Shown: positions 45,471-57,313 of the stretch, in pieces
Layout of the letters: each line of letters begins with the position of its first letter
How positions within the stretch are numbered: position 1 is the stretch's first letter
NCBI RefSeq assembly: GCF_964291045.1
Contig: NZ_OZ197277.1
Coordinates: 124,001 to 188,000 of the forward strand
Direction of reading: 5' to 3'
Length of the DNA: 64,000 nt
Origin: PALSA-1444 sp964291045
GTDB lineage: Bacteria; Chlamydiota; Chlamydiia; Chlamydiales; Rhabdochlamydiaceae
Notes under the pieces: model-generated
The model's database searches: none
What the model was told of the DNA's origin: nothing
What the model saw: the letters and a program-made list of their open reading frames with translations, nothing else
Position numbers and translations under genes: made by a program

Positions 45471-46906
45471 TAAGCGCCTTCTACAGCTGAATACCCATTT
45501 TTTCCATCAAATGTATAAAGATTTTCTGTTTTAATGATGTCATAGCCTAATTGAGTGAGAAACTCCAAAAGGGAGATGAGGTCTTGTTGAGAGAGCGCTC
45601 TAAGGGTTTTTTGCAAGAAGCGGTATCTCCACTGTTCAGAGCAAGCAGTTTCTAAATGACCACCTGGCCACACTTTCACGCCTCGATTAGAAATAAGCTC
45701 AAGCTTAAAGGGAGAAGAGGGGAGCGATTCTAGTTGATGGATCAATTGATCTGGTAATGTTTCTCTATAGATAAAAACATCGATGCCAACAAGAGTTCTT
45801 TGAGTAGATATAGGATGGATAGGGGGCACCCCCATCATTTTTGTTTCTGATTGATAGATCGGAGAGCGCATTTTCTCAGGTTGACTTCCTAAATTTTTTA
45901 CAACACATCTTGCAAACTCTTTTGTTCCCATACAAACTTGGCTAACAGCTGGGTTAAAAATGTCATAGGTGTGGATGCCATCTTCAATGGTTTTTAACCA
46001 CGCGTTATGAATAAGAGTTGCAAGGGAAAATTCTTTGAGATAGGCCATCATCATGACAGAAGCTAGGATGAGCCCGGAAGGGTTTGCAATATTTTGATGC
46101 GCTCTTTTAGGAGCCGATCCGTGAATGGCTTCAAACATAGCGCTGTGAGCTCCAATATTTGCAGAGGGGGCAAGTCCTACAGATCCTGTCATTTCAGCAG
46201 CCACATCAGATAAAATATCGCCATAGAGATTAGGAAGAATAATCACATCAAAACTCTCAGGGGTGGTGGCAAGTTTTGCAGATCCAATGTCTACAATCCA
46301 GTGCTCAGAGAGTAAATCAGGGTACTCTTTTGAAATTTCATTAAACACTTGATGAAAAAGTCCATCGGAAAATTTCATAATGTTGTCTTTGGTAAAGACG
46401 CTCACCTTTTTACGGCCGTGATGTTTAGCATACTCAAAGCCATACCGAATGATTTTTTCACACCCTTGTCTTGTGATGATTTTATGAGAGACATAGACGT
46501 GAGGCGTTTGTCTATACTCAATGCCAGCATAAAGATCTTCTTCATTTTCCCGGATAATCACCACATCCATCAGGGGATGTTTGGTGGCAATATAAGGAGA
46601 GTAAGAAACACACGGCCTAATATTAGCATAGAGCCCAAGTGAAGTTCGAATGGTCACATTCAAACTTTTAAAGCCTCCTCCTTGAGGCGTTGTAATGGGA
46701 GACTTCAAAAAAGCTTCTGTCTGTTTAAGGGTGTCCCAGGTTTGAGGTTCAATCCCGGAGTAAACCCCTTTTAAATACACTTTTTCTCCCACTTCCACTT
46801 CATGAAGTTCAAGATCAGCTCCTGCTTCTTTCAAAATATGTAGTGCGGCGTCCATGATTTCTGGACCGATCCCATCTCCTTTAGAAATCGTAATGGCATG
46901 TTTCAT
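45470..46906 (-). CDS. icd: Isocitrate dehydrogenase (NADP), long form
   Basis: TCA-cycle enzyme of the isocitrate/isopropylmalate dehydrogenase family. ITISKGDGIGPEIMDAALHI at the start, substrate loop NVTIRTSLGLYANIRPC, VVIIRENEEDLYAGIEYRQT, metal/substrate residues VIILPNLYGDILSDVAAEM, and GSVGLAPSANIG. At 478 residues with a C-terminal extra domain it resembles the Rickettsia/Thermus long form. C. trachomatis lacks icd, so this supports a complete TCA cycle typical of environmental chlamydiae. Divergent from kpsF. Confidence 0.95.
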   Translation of the reverse strand: MKHAITISKGDGIGPEIMDAALHILKEAGADLELHEVEVGEKVYLKGVYSGIEPQTWDTLKQTEAFLKSPITTPQGGGFKSLNVTIRTSLGLYANIRPCVSYSPYIATKHPLMDVVIIRENEEDLYAGIEYRQTPHVYVSHKIITRQGCEKIIRYGFEYAKHHGRKKVSVFTKDNIMKFSDGLFHQVFNEISKEYPDLLSEHWIVDIGSAKLATTPESFDVIILPNLYGDILSDVAAEMTGSVGLAPSANIGAHSAMFEAIHGSAPKRAHQNIANPSGLILASVMMMAYLKEFSLATLIHNAWLKTIEDGIHTYDIFNPAVSQVCMGTKEFARCVVKNLGSQPEKMRSPIYQSETKMMGVPPIHPISTQRTLVGIDVFIYRETLPDQLIHQLESLPSSPFKLELISNRGVKVWPGGHLETACSEQWRYRFLQKTLRALSQQDLISLLEFLTQLGYDIIKTENLYTFDGKNGYSAVEGA

Positions 46907-46997
46907 CTTTTTCTTCCCCTATGATTTTTTCACATTATCTTCTTCTGACAAAAAAGCCAATCCCCTATCATTAAGAGATCTGATTTTAGGGAGTTTT

Positions 46998-47957
46998 GTG
47001 CTAGAAAAGTTATTCCAACATCAAAAGCAGTCGCTTGCCTACTTTTACGAGAAACTCGATTTACACCAAGCGGAAAAAATCGTTGACCTCTGCTTAAATA
47101 CCCAAGGATTTATCGTCATCACAGGAGTGGGGAAAAGCGGAATTATTGCAGAGAAGATTGCCATGACACTCATCTCTACAGGAACGAAGGCGCTCTATAT
47201 TCCTGCGATGAATTTTCTCCATGGAGATATCGGTATTTTATCACAGCACGACTGTTTAGTGATGTTAAGTAAAAGCGGGGAGACGGAAGAGCTTTTAAAT
47301 CTCATCCCCTTTATCCAAAAGCGGAAAATAAAAACAATCGCTCTTGTCTCAAATTCGCAGAGTAAACTCGCTAAACTCTCTGATTTATCACTCACACTTC
47401 CTGTTGATAAGGAGCTTTGCCCTTTTGATTTAGCTCCTACCATATCTGCAGAAGTGCAGCTTCTTTTTGGAGATGTACTCTCTATTGCGCTCATGCAAAA
47501 GCGTGGATTTTCTCTCAAAGAGTACGGAGCTAACCACCCTTCAGGAGCCATTGGGAAAAAAGTGACGCTTCAAGTGAAACAGCTCATGCTACCTCTTGAA
47601 GAGCTATCTCTTAGCTTTTCTAATCAAAAGGTAAAAGATGTTTTACCAGAGCTTTCTCAAAAAAAGCTAGGCTGCGTTCTTATTATTAACAGGCAGCAAC
47701 AATTCCAAGGGATTTTTACAGACGGGGACTTACGAAGAGCCCTTGAGCAAAGAGGCCCTGATGTGATGGACACTTCTTTAGAAGCAGTGATGACAAAAGA
47801 AGCAATCACCACTCAAAGTGAAGAGCTTGCTTGGGATGCTTTGAAACGGATGCAGAAAAAACCGCATCAATGGATCATGGCGCTTCCTGTTATTCAAGAA
47901 TCTCGTCTTGTTGGGCTCATCAGAATGCATGATATCATTCATGCAGGGATTTCTTGA
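46998..47957 (+). CDS. kdsD: Arabinose-5-phosphate isomerase KpsF/KdsD
   Basis: First step of Kdo synthesis for lipopolysaccharide. SIS domain (VITGVGKSGIIAEKIAMTLI; LSKSGETEELLNL) followed by two CBS domains (MQKKPHQWIMALPVI in the second). A GTG start at 46998 with TTAGGGAG 5 bases upstream gives 319 residues, the family length. Longer readings run back into icd and add a hydrophobic stretch not typical of the family. Confidence 0.93.
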   Translation: MLEKLFQHQKQSLAYFYEKLDLHQAEKIVDLCLNTQGFIVITGVGKSGIIAEKIAMTLISTGTKALYIPAMNFLHGDIGILSQHDCLVMLSKSGETEELLNLIPFIQKRKIKTIALVSNSQSKLAKLSDLSLTLPVDKELCPFDLAPTISAEVQLLFGDVLSIALMQKRGFSLKEYGANHPSGAIGKKVTLQVKQLMLPLEELSLSFSNQKVKDVLPELSQKKLGCVLIINRQQQFQGIFTDGDLRRALEQRGPDVMDTSLEAVMTKEAITTQSEELAWDALKRMQKKPHQWIMALPVIQESRLVGLIRMHDIIHAGIS

Positions 47958-49100
47958 GTTTATTTATTATCAAGAGCTTAAGAGCTATTTAAGCCTTTTC
48001 TTATCAGGTGAATGCCTTAAATTCACCTCAAAAACACTTGAGACTTAATCAAAAAAACAAGAGAGGCAAAGCTTTAGATCAGCTGTCTTCCCTCTTAACT
48101 CTATTCATTAAGGCATGGGTTTTCCTGATTTCTAAAGAGAGAAGGGCTTTATTTTTTCCCTACACAGTTTCTGAAAATACGTAAAACTGTATTCTCGTTT
48201 TTTTGAAGAAGTGACAGCTATCCACTCTTTCATAAGGTGCTTACAGGTGATCTTTAGAAGAAGGGGTTTTGATGAAAAAGGAGCTTCTTCAAAAATACTG
48301 AAGGGGGCTCTAAAGAGATATAAATATCTTAAATTGTTTATAATGAGTAGCTTATGATGTTTCTAAAATGAGAGGTTCTCTCAAGCACCTTTATAAGAGG
48401 GGTCAGGGCAGCAAAACACCTGGCATCTTTTAAGAGGAAATAACCTTCCTTAAATATCCTCATCTTTAGGGCAGTTTGAGATAAATGCGCTCCTAAGAGC
48501 CTAAAATCGTTCAAACTTTCCTAAAGTTTTCACCCGCAAACAGACAACTATTTGGTCCTTTGTCAGAAAAAAAGCCCTTTTTTCTTTGTTTCATCACGTT
48601 CTTGGAATGTTTTTTTTCGCATTTTTTCGAAAAATGGGCTCAAAAAGAGCTGCATAGAAGAAAGGGTAAACGAAAAAAAATTCGCCCAAAAAAAACTATT
48701 TTCCTCTATGAGAAACGGTTTTTTTACGTTTTGTTTTCAGAAAAAGCGTTGCGAAATAAATCCCATCTTTAGTATTGTTATGCTTTCCTCAAAACGACGG
48801 TGAGAGAGAAAAGCGAAAGCGAATCGTTTAAGAGCTTGATAAGAGTTCAAAAAACGGTAACTGAAAAAAATCTGATTTAAGCGAAAAGAAAATGATTGCT
48901 TAAAAAAGAGAAAATAAAGTAAGCTAGTAGCCATCCTCAAAACGAAGTGCGAGAGAATGTGTAACACGAAGTTGTTACTGATTGTTTAGATAGTGAAGAG
49001 AAATGATGTTCAAGCATATATAATAACAAGCTTGTGCGCTTAGAGCGAGAAATCGTTTTAAGTGCCTTTATATTAAATGATTTTTTATAATCAAATTTTC
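47958..49100. other. Long AT-rich region upstream of the rRNA operon
   Basis: Over 1.1 kb with no gene I can support. Seen: a hairpin AGGTGAAT/ATTCACCT at 48006-48028 after kdsD; dense A and T tracts at 48550-48780 that could bend DNA or act as an UP element; and a near-direct repeat CCTCAAAACGA(x)GTG(x)GAGAGA at 48787 and 48935. The rRNA promoter must lie here, but no clear -35/-10 pair stood out. The tail (from 49000) is the transcribed rRNA leader. Confidence 0.5.
49000..49034 (+). other. Pre-16S processing stem, 5' arm
   Basis: GAAATGATGTT (49000-49010), CAAGC (49011-49015) and AACAAGCTTG (49025-49034) pair with AACATCATTTC, GCTTG and CAAGCTTGTT at 50705-50731 in the spacer after 16S: 26 base pairs with a 9-base bulge. 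Such stems bracket 16S in bacterial precursors and are cut by RNase III. Confidence 0.8.
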
Positions 49101-49101
49101 A

Positions 49102-50655
<1,554 letters not shown>

Positions 50656-50704
50656 TAAGGACGAAATGGATATGTCAACCCTCCGTTGACACCATTAGGT
50701 TGAG

Positions 50705-50731
50705 CAAGCTTGTTGCTTGTAACATCATTTC
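50705..50731 (+). other. Pre-16S processing stem, 3' arm
   Basis: Complement of 49000-49034; see that entry. One T (50720) is bulged on this side. Confidence 0.8.
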
Positions 50732-50861
50732 CCTTCTCATGTCTAAGCATGAGATGCAATACTAATAAGTATTGATTGTTTTCTTGATAGATTGGATAAG
50801 TTTTTAATTAATTATTAAGTATTTTAAAATTTTTATGTTTTAATTACATAAAAGCGCATAA

Positions 50862-50886
50862 TTTCATTGATGTAAATTAGCGCTTG
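50862..50886 (+). other. Pre-23S processing stem, 5' arm
   Basis: 25 bases that pair with 53997-54021 after 23S at 24 positions (one G-U, one mismatch). A second block at 50792-50804 pairs with 54019-54031, so the stem continues outward past a 57-base bulge. Confidence 0.85.
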
Positions 50887-50938
50887 AGGATAATTCACAA
50901 TATGAACGATTAAGGCGAATAGCAGCTTTCAAAATTTT

Positions 50939-53897
<2,959 letters not shown>

Positions 53898-53996
53898 TTT
53901 CTTTTTATTGTCGGCTTTACCCTTAATACTAAGGGCCAAGTCAATGATAATAAAAAGCTGTAAGCCTAGAATCCAATTCAATTGTGATTAATCTTA

Positions 53997-54021
53997 CAAG
54001 CGCTATTTTATATCAATGAAA
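53997..54021 (+). other. Pre-23S processing stem, 3' arm
   Basis: Complement of 50862-50886. The adjoining AAAACTTATCCAA (54019-54031) is complementary to 50792-50804. 5S follows 18 bases later and is outside the stem. Confidence 0.85.
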
Positions 54022-54038
54022 ACTTATCCAACATTTTT

Positions 54039-54152
54039 TCTGGTGACTATAGAGAGGGGGAAATACCTGATCCCATCCCGAACTCAGAAGTTAAGTCCCT
54101 CATCGCCGATGGTACTGTACACGAGAGTATGGTAGAGTAGGTTGTTGCCAGA
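54039..54152 (+). rRNA. 5S ribosomal RNA
   Basis: Terminal stem TCTGGTGAC/GTTGCCAGA, the CCCATCCCGAACTCAGAAGT block and the GCCGATGGTACTG block are the 5S hallmarks. About 114 bases. Confidence 0.95.
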
Positions 54153-54161
54153 TTTTTTTTC

Positions 54162-54198
54162 GCCCTAACTTGGAAACAAAGTTAGGGCTTTTTTTTTG
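54162..54198 (+). terminator. rRNA operon terminator
   Basis: GCCCTAACTT (54162-54171) pairs with AAGTTAGGGC (54179-54188), loop GGAAACA, followed by nine Ts. Confidence 0.95.
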
Positions 54199-54318
54199 TC
54201 TTTTTTTATTCTAATTTTAATCATCGTCATTCCTGTTTAAAGAAGCCTTTTTTAAAAGATGGGCATTTGATTTTTATCGGATTTTATTTTTTGATGATGA
54301 AACTTATTCATGATTTTT

Positions 54319-54427
54319 TCTGATGAATAGAGAAAAAAATGCCTAATCTTATCCTAAATTTAAGATGTTTTTAAGTTTTAAACTATTTCTGATGCTATAC
54401 ACAAGAGTGATGCATTAAGTGAGCAGA
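54319..54427 (+). pseudogene. Decayed 5S rRNA copy 1
   Basis: Aligns end to end with the 5S at 54039-54152. Blocks include TCTGATGA-ATAGAG for TCTGGTGACTATAGAG, CCTAATCTTATCCTAAA for CCTGATCCCATCCCGAA, TGATGCTATACACAAGAGT for CGATGGTACTGTACACGAGAGT, and an end GCAGA for GCCAGA. The flank AAACTTATTCATGATTTTTTC before it also matches the flank of the real 5S. Most changes are G/C to A/T, as expected for non-functional DNA here. Confidence 0.75.
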
Positions 54428-54550
54428 AAAAAAGCAGTATTTTTATTTTTTATCTTAAATATTCATGGGATTTTATTTTTTTAGATAGGCGCCTTAAAGG
54501 CAATTATTTATTGACAAACAAGAGTTTTTACTTAAAAAAGAGGCTTTTAT

Positions 54551-54662
54551 AACTTCTTAGATGGAATTTCTTGATGATTTTGAGAAAAAATGATTTTTTT
54601 AATCTTATTTTAGCTCAAAAATGGAGATGTTTTTTTAGGAAAACTTCTTACAGCCGTATCCT
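54551..54662 (+). pseudogene. Decayed 5S rRNA copy 2
   Basis: More eroded. AACTTCTTAGATGGAATTTC then TTGATGATTTTGAGAAAAAA, AATCTTATTTTA and GAGATGTTTTTTTA follow the same order as in copy 1, about 250 bases after it. Recognisable mainly by comparison with copy 1. Confidence 0.45.
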
Positions 54663-54836
54663 ATTGCTTATAAAGAAAGAGTTATAAAGTCACCTGAGAG
54701 CGCATAAATGAATAGATTTGAAAAAAATAAGCTGAAAAAATGCAATTTATTTTGAGAGAAGAAAAAAAATAGAAGAAAAAGACGAAATAACCTACATTTT
54801 TTTATCTTCATAAAAGCAATTTTTGGGGTGTTTTTT

Positions 54837-54865
54837 TTGACTTTTTTAACATTGTTATTTAACAT
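54837..54865 (+). promoter_or_regulatory. Probable promoter of first F-box-like gene
   Basis: TTGACT (54837-54842), 17 bases, TAACAT (54860-54865), 53 bases before the ATG. Close to the sigma-70/sigma-66 consensus. A comparable ATGACT-17-TAGAAT precedes the paralogue. Confidence 0.5.
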
Positions 54866-54918
54866 TATTAATGTGCTGCGAAAAATAGTTTGTCTGAAAG
54901 AGAAAAAAGGGGGTTTTT

Positions 54919-56646
54919 ATGTTTGGTGACTTAGTGATTCCTCATTATACATCTAAAAGCATTTTTAACTTTGTAAGATATCCTCATCAAAAAAAGAGCT
55001 CACAATCTTTGGATATTAAAACTCTAGGCTCCTGCCACCTTGTTTGTAAACAGTGGGATAAAACTTTAAATGAAATCATGAACTCTCATGATCTTGAAAA
55101 AAGAGGACTGCTTATTTTACTGCATGGATTACGTTCTTCCACTCTTTCTTATAGTTTTATCACCCCTTTTAATATAGATGCTTTGAAAATCATTCAACGG
55201 ATTCCTCTTAATTTTTTTGCACACTTTAAACAAATTGATCTTGGAAATACTCTTGTAAAGCATCTCTCTTATATAGAGCAGCAGTTAAAAAGCTCAAAAG
55301 GTATCGCAGGATCTAACTTTAGAGCTTTATATGAACATGTGGAATGTCTTCAGGCAGCTGTATTTAAGGGGCAATATAATACCATTAAACAAAAAGCTGC
55401 GCAGTTGATGCTACGGCAACTAAAAGACACTGTGTATGATTCAAGGCATGGAATCCGGTTTTTCTCTCAAGATTTAGCCTTATTTTTAGTAAAAAAATTG
55501 CCTCAACAAGCCATAGAAGTGATGATCGAAAGCTTCTCAGGAAATAGGGAAAGAACTTATCTTCTTCTTAAAGGGCTTAGAATAAAAAATGTTCCCTCTA
55601 AAAATAAAGATACAGAAAGCGCTGCTATTGAAGAGGAGAATAAACAAATAGCAAGAGAGCTCTATTGTAGCTATGCCTCATTACAGTTTGATCAAATGAT
55701 TAATGAATTTTTCCTCAACTTAGGAAATGAAATATCTCATCAAAGAAACATATTTTATTCAAAATATCTTAAGGCAAAATTGCACAAAAAACTTTTCTCT
55801 AGATCGGAAAAAGTTTCTCGTTTAAATGATCTATTTGCTGAGATGGATTTTTTGATGTATGAGCTTTTTCAAGAAGAAGAAGAGACTGTAGAGCAATTTT
55901 CAGGAGAGAAAGTGCTATGGATAGAAGATCAAATCTCTCAGGTTGATCCATCAGAATATCCAAAAAGTGATGCTTTAGAACTACTTAAAAAATTTTCTCA
56001 GGACTATGATGCCGGCTCTTTTATTGAAGGGCAGTATCCCCTGAATCAAATGACAGAGCAAGCACTAGAGTTAGAAAGAAAACTTTCTGATCGATTTTCC
56101 AAAAAATTAGAAATCGCTAAAAGAATGATCAAAGGATACTCTTTACTGAATCAACCTGAAAAGGCATTTTTGTTTTTTAAGGGACTTAATATCCAAGAAC
56201 AAGACTTCGTCCATATTAGGCAAGTATCATCAATCATGATCCATTTGATCCAAAAATTTCCTGATTTTCCTGAAAGTGAAAGCCTGAAAAATCTTTTAAT
56301 TCAAAAAACTCACCGTCACTATTTTTGGTTAAAAGAAGCTGTCCTATTAAAGTTGGCGAGTTTAGAAAATCTTAAGCAAAATCCTTCAGAACTTATACTT
56401 CTTGATCAAAAATTAACAATGCTTTCAGATAGAGAGATAGTAAGTTCTTTTCCAAGATTTCAGGCATTATTGATCATGACAGAGATATATGCTCAACTAG
56501 AGGAGTATGCGAAGGCCTCTCACTACCTTTCTAGAGCATGGAGAGTGAAATCTTTAATGAATCCAGAGCAGCAATTGAGGGCATCTATCAAATTGATTCA
56601 AGTCTTTAAAAAAGGTGCTGTTTTACAAGCAGAAAGCAGCTCGTAA
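54919..56646 (+). CDS. F-box-like protein, candidate effector (paralogue 1)
   Basis: 575 residues. The first 50 residues resemble an F-box: a helix with IFNFVR, then LGSCHLVCKQWDKTLNEIM, where L-V-C-K-x-W is the usual end of the motif. Residues 60-575 are mostly helical. The last 80 (a TEIYAQLEEYAKASHYLSRA type helix pair) look TPR-like. It shares order and sequence with the protein at 57314-58876 throughout. F-box proteins of bacterial pathogens recruit host SCF ubiquitin ligase, and environmental chlamydiae are known to carry them. No signal peptide is seen. AAGGGGG precedes the ATG. Confidence 0.7.
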   Translation: MFGDLVIPHYTSKSIFNFVRYPHQKKSSQSLDIKTLGSCHLVCKQWDKTLNEIMNSHDLEKRGLLILLHGLRSSTLSYSFITPFNIDALKIIQRIPLNFFAHFKQIDLGNTLVKHLSYIEQQLKSSKGIAGSNFRALYEHVECLQAAVFKGQYNTIKQKAAQLMLRQLKDTVYDSRHGIRFFSQDLALFLVKKLPQQAIEVMIESFSGNRERTYLLLKGLRIKNVPSKNKDTESAAIEEENKQIARELYCSYASLQFDQMINEFFLNLGNEISHQRNIFYSKYLKAKLHKKLFSRSEKVSRLNDLFAEMDFLMYELFQEEEETVEQFSGEKVLWIEDQISQVDPSEYPKSDALELLKKFSQDYDAGSFIEGQYPLNQMTEQALELERKLSDRFSKKLEIAKRMIKGYSLLNQPEKAFLFFKGLNIQEQDFVHIRQVSSIMIHLIQKFPDFPESESLKNLLIQKTHRHYFWLKEAVLLKLASLENLKQNPSELILLDQKLTMLSDREIVSSFPRFQALLIMTEIYAQLEEYAKASHYLSRAWRVKSLMNPEQQLRASIKLIQVFKKGAVLQAESSS

Positions 56647-57313
56647 CAAACGCTTTTCTTTTGACGATTAAGAGACATGAACAAGAGAAAGAAGAGGGAT
56701 ACTTAGCCCTAAAAAGACTCTTCTTTCTGCTCCTTAAGGCGCTTTAAGGACTCTGTTATAAGAATTTCTCAAGGAGATAGATAACTCTTATCATGAAGCT
56801 ATTCAAGAAGAGCATACTATCATGCAAAGCTTGAATCTTTAAAGTGACTTAAAAAAAAGAAGAAGAACTAAAGCCAAGCACCTGGAAAAAACCTTCTAGA
56901 TGGACTAGGAGCAAAAGAGTCTCTTCTATTCTAGCATTTACCAAAGACCCTAAAATCCCTTTGAGTAACCATCAAGAGGAATAAGATATTTTAGATGGTG
57001 AAGCTCAAACAAAAAAAACCAGGAATATCTCTGATAACTCTTTTACCGAGTTAGAAGTTGTCTTTCCACAGCCCATAAGCAAAACTAGAATATTAATGAA
57101 ATCATTATCACTTAACAGGTCCTCCTCAGTTAGCTCTCTAGATTTTTAAGAGCTAGATCATACTCCTATTTATACACAAATGTGTGTGTGGTGGGGCATC
57201 TAAATAGTTGCCATTTTTTCTTCGGCGAAAAATAACACATGACTTTTTTGATTCTTGTTTTTAGAATAAATATTTCTTAAGTTGGAAATTATTTATTAAA
57301 AAAGGGGTCTATT
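56647..57313. other. Intergenic region between F-box-like paralogues with eroded frame
   Basis: 667 bases. From about 56853 to 57149 one frame reads through with a single TAA (near 56985), ending in TELEVVFPQPISKTRI...SSSVSSLDF, which looks like coding sequence losing its gene. No start or family recognised. Also holds the promoter of the next gene. Confidence 0.4.
57239..57267 (+). promoter_or_regulatory. Possible promoter of second F-box-like gene
   Basis: ATGACT (57239-57244), 17 bases, TAGAAT (57262-57267), 46 bases before the ATG. The -35 and the T-run after it (TGACTTTTTT) match the paralogue's promoter. Confidence 0.4.

Larger units (their letters stand above)
50656..50938 (+). other. 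16S-23S spacer, no tRNA genes
   Basis: About 283 bases with no tRNA-like fold, so the Ile/Ala tRNAs found here in many bacteria are absent, as in Chlamydia. It contains the 3' arm of the pre-16S stem (50705-50731) and the 5' arm of the pre-23S stem (50792-50804 and 50862-50886). Confidence 0.85.
54199..54918. other. AT-rich region after rRNA operon with 5S relics
   Basis: 720 bases without an open gene. It contains two decayed 5S copies (separate entries) and, at the right edge, the promoter and ribosome site of the first F-box-like gene. Confidence 0.6.

Noticed and set aside
47976..48000. GCTTAA/TTAAGC hairpin after kdsD as a terminator
   Set aside because: Only six A/T-rich pairs and an interrupted T-run; too weak to call.
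48552..48967. Three overlapping open frames before the rRNA operon
   Set aside because: Composition is that of A/T tracts (Lys/Phe-rich), the frames overlap each other, and none has family similarity.
49019..49024. TATAAT as the -10 box of the rRNA promoter
   Set aside because: It lies in a bulge of the pre-16S processing stem, whose 5' arm starts at 49000 and must be transcribed. There is also no -35 at 16-18 bases.
50656..50938. tRNA-Ile or tRNA-Ala in the 16S-23S spacer
   Set aside because: No cloverleaf and no GGTTCRAxTCC T arm found. The spacer is accounted for by processing stems.
54668..54865. 65-codon minus-strand open frame
   Set aside because: Phe/Lys-rich product of T/A tracts, overlapping the F-box gene promoter. 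No ribosome site.
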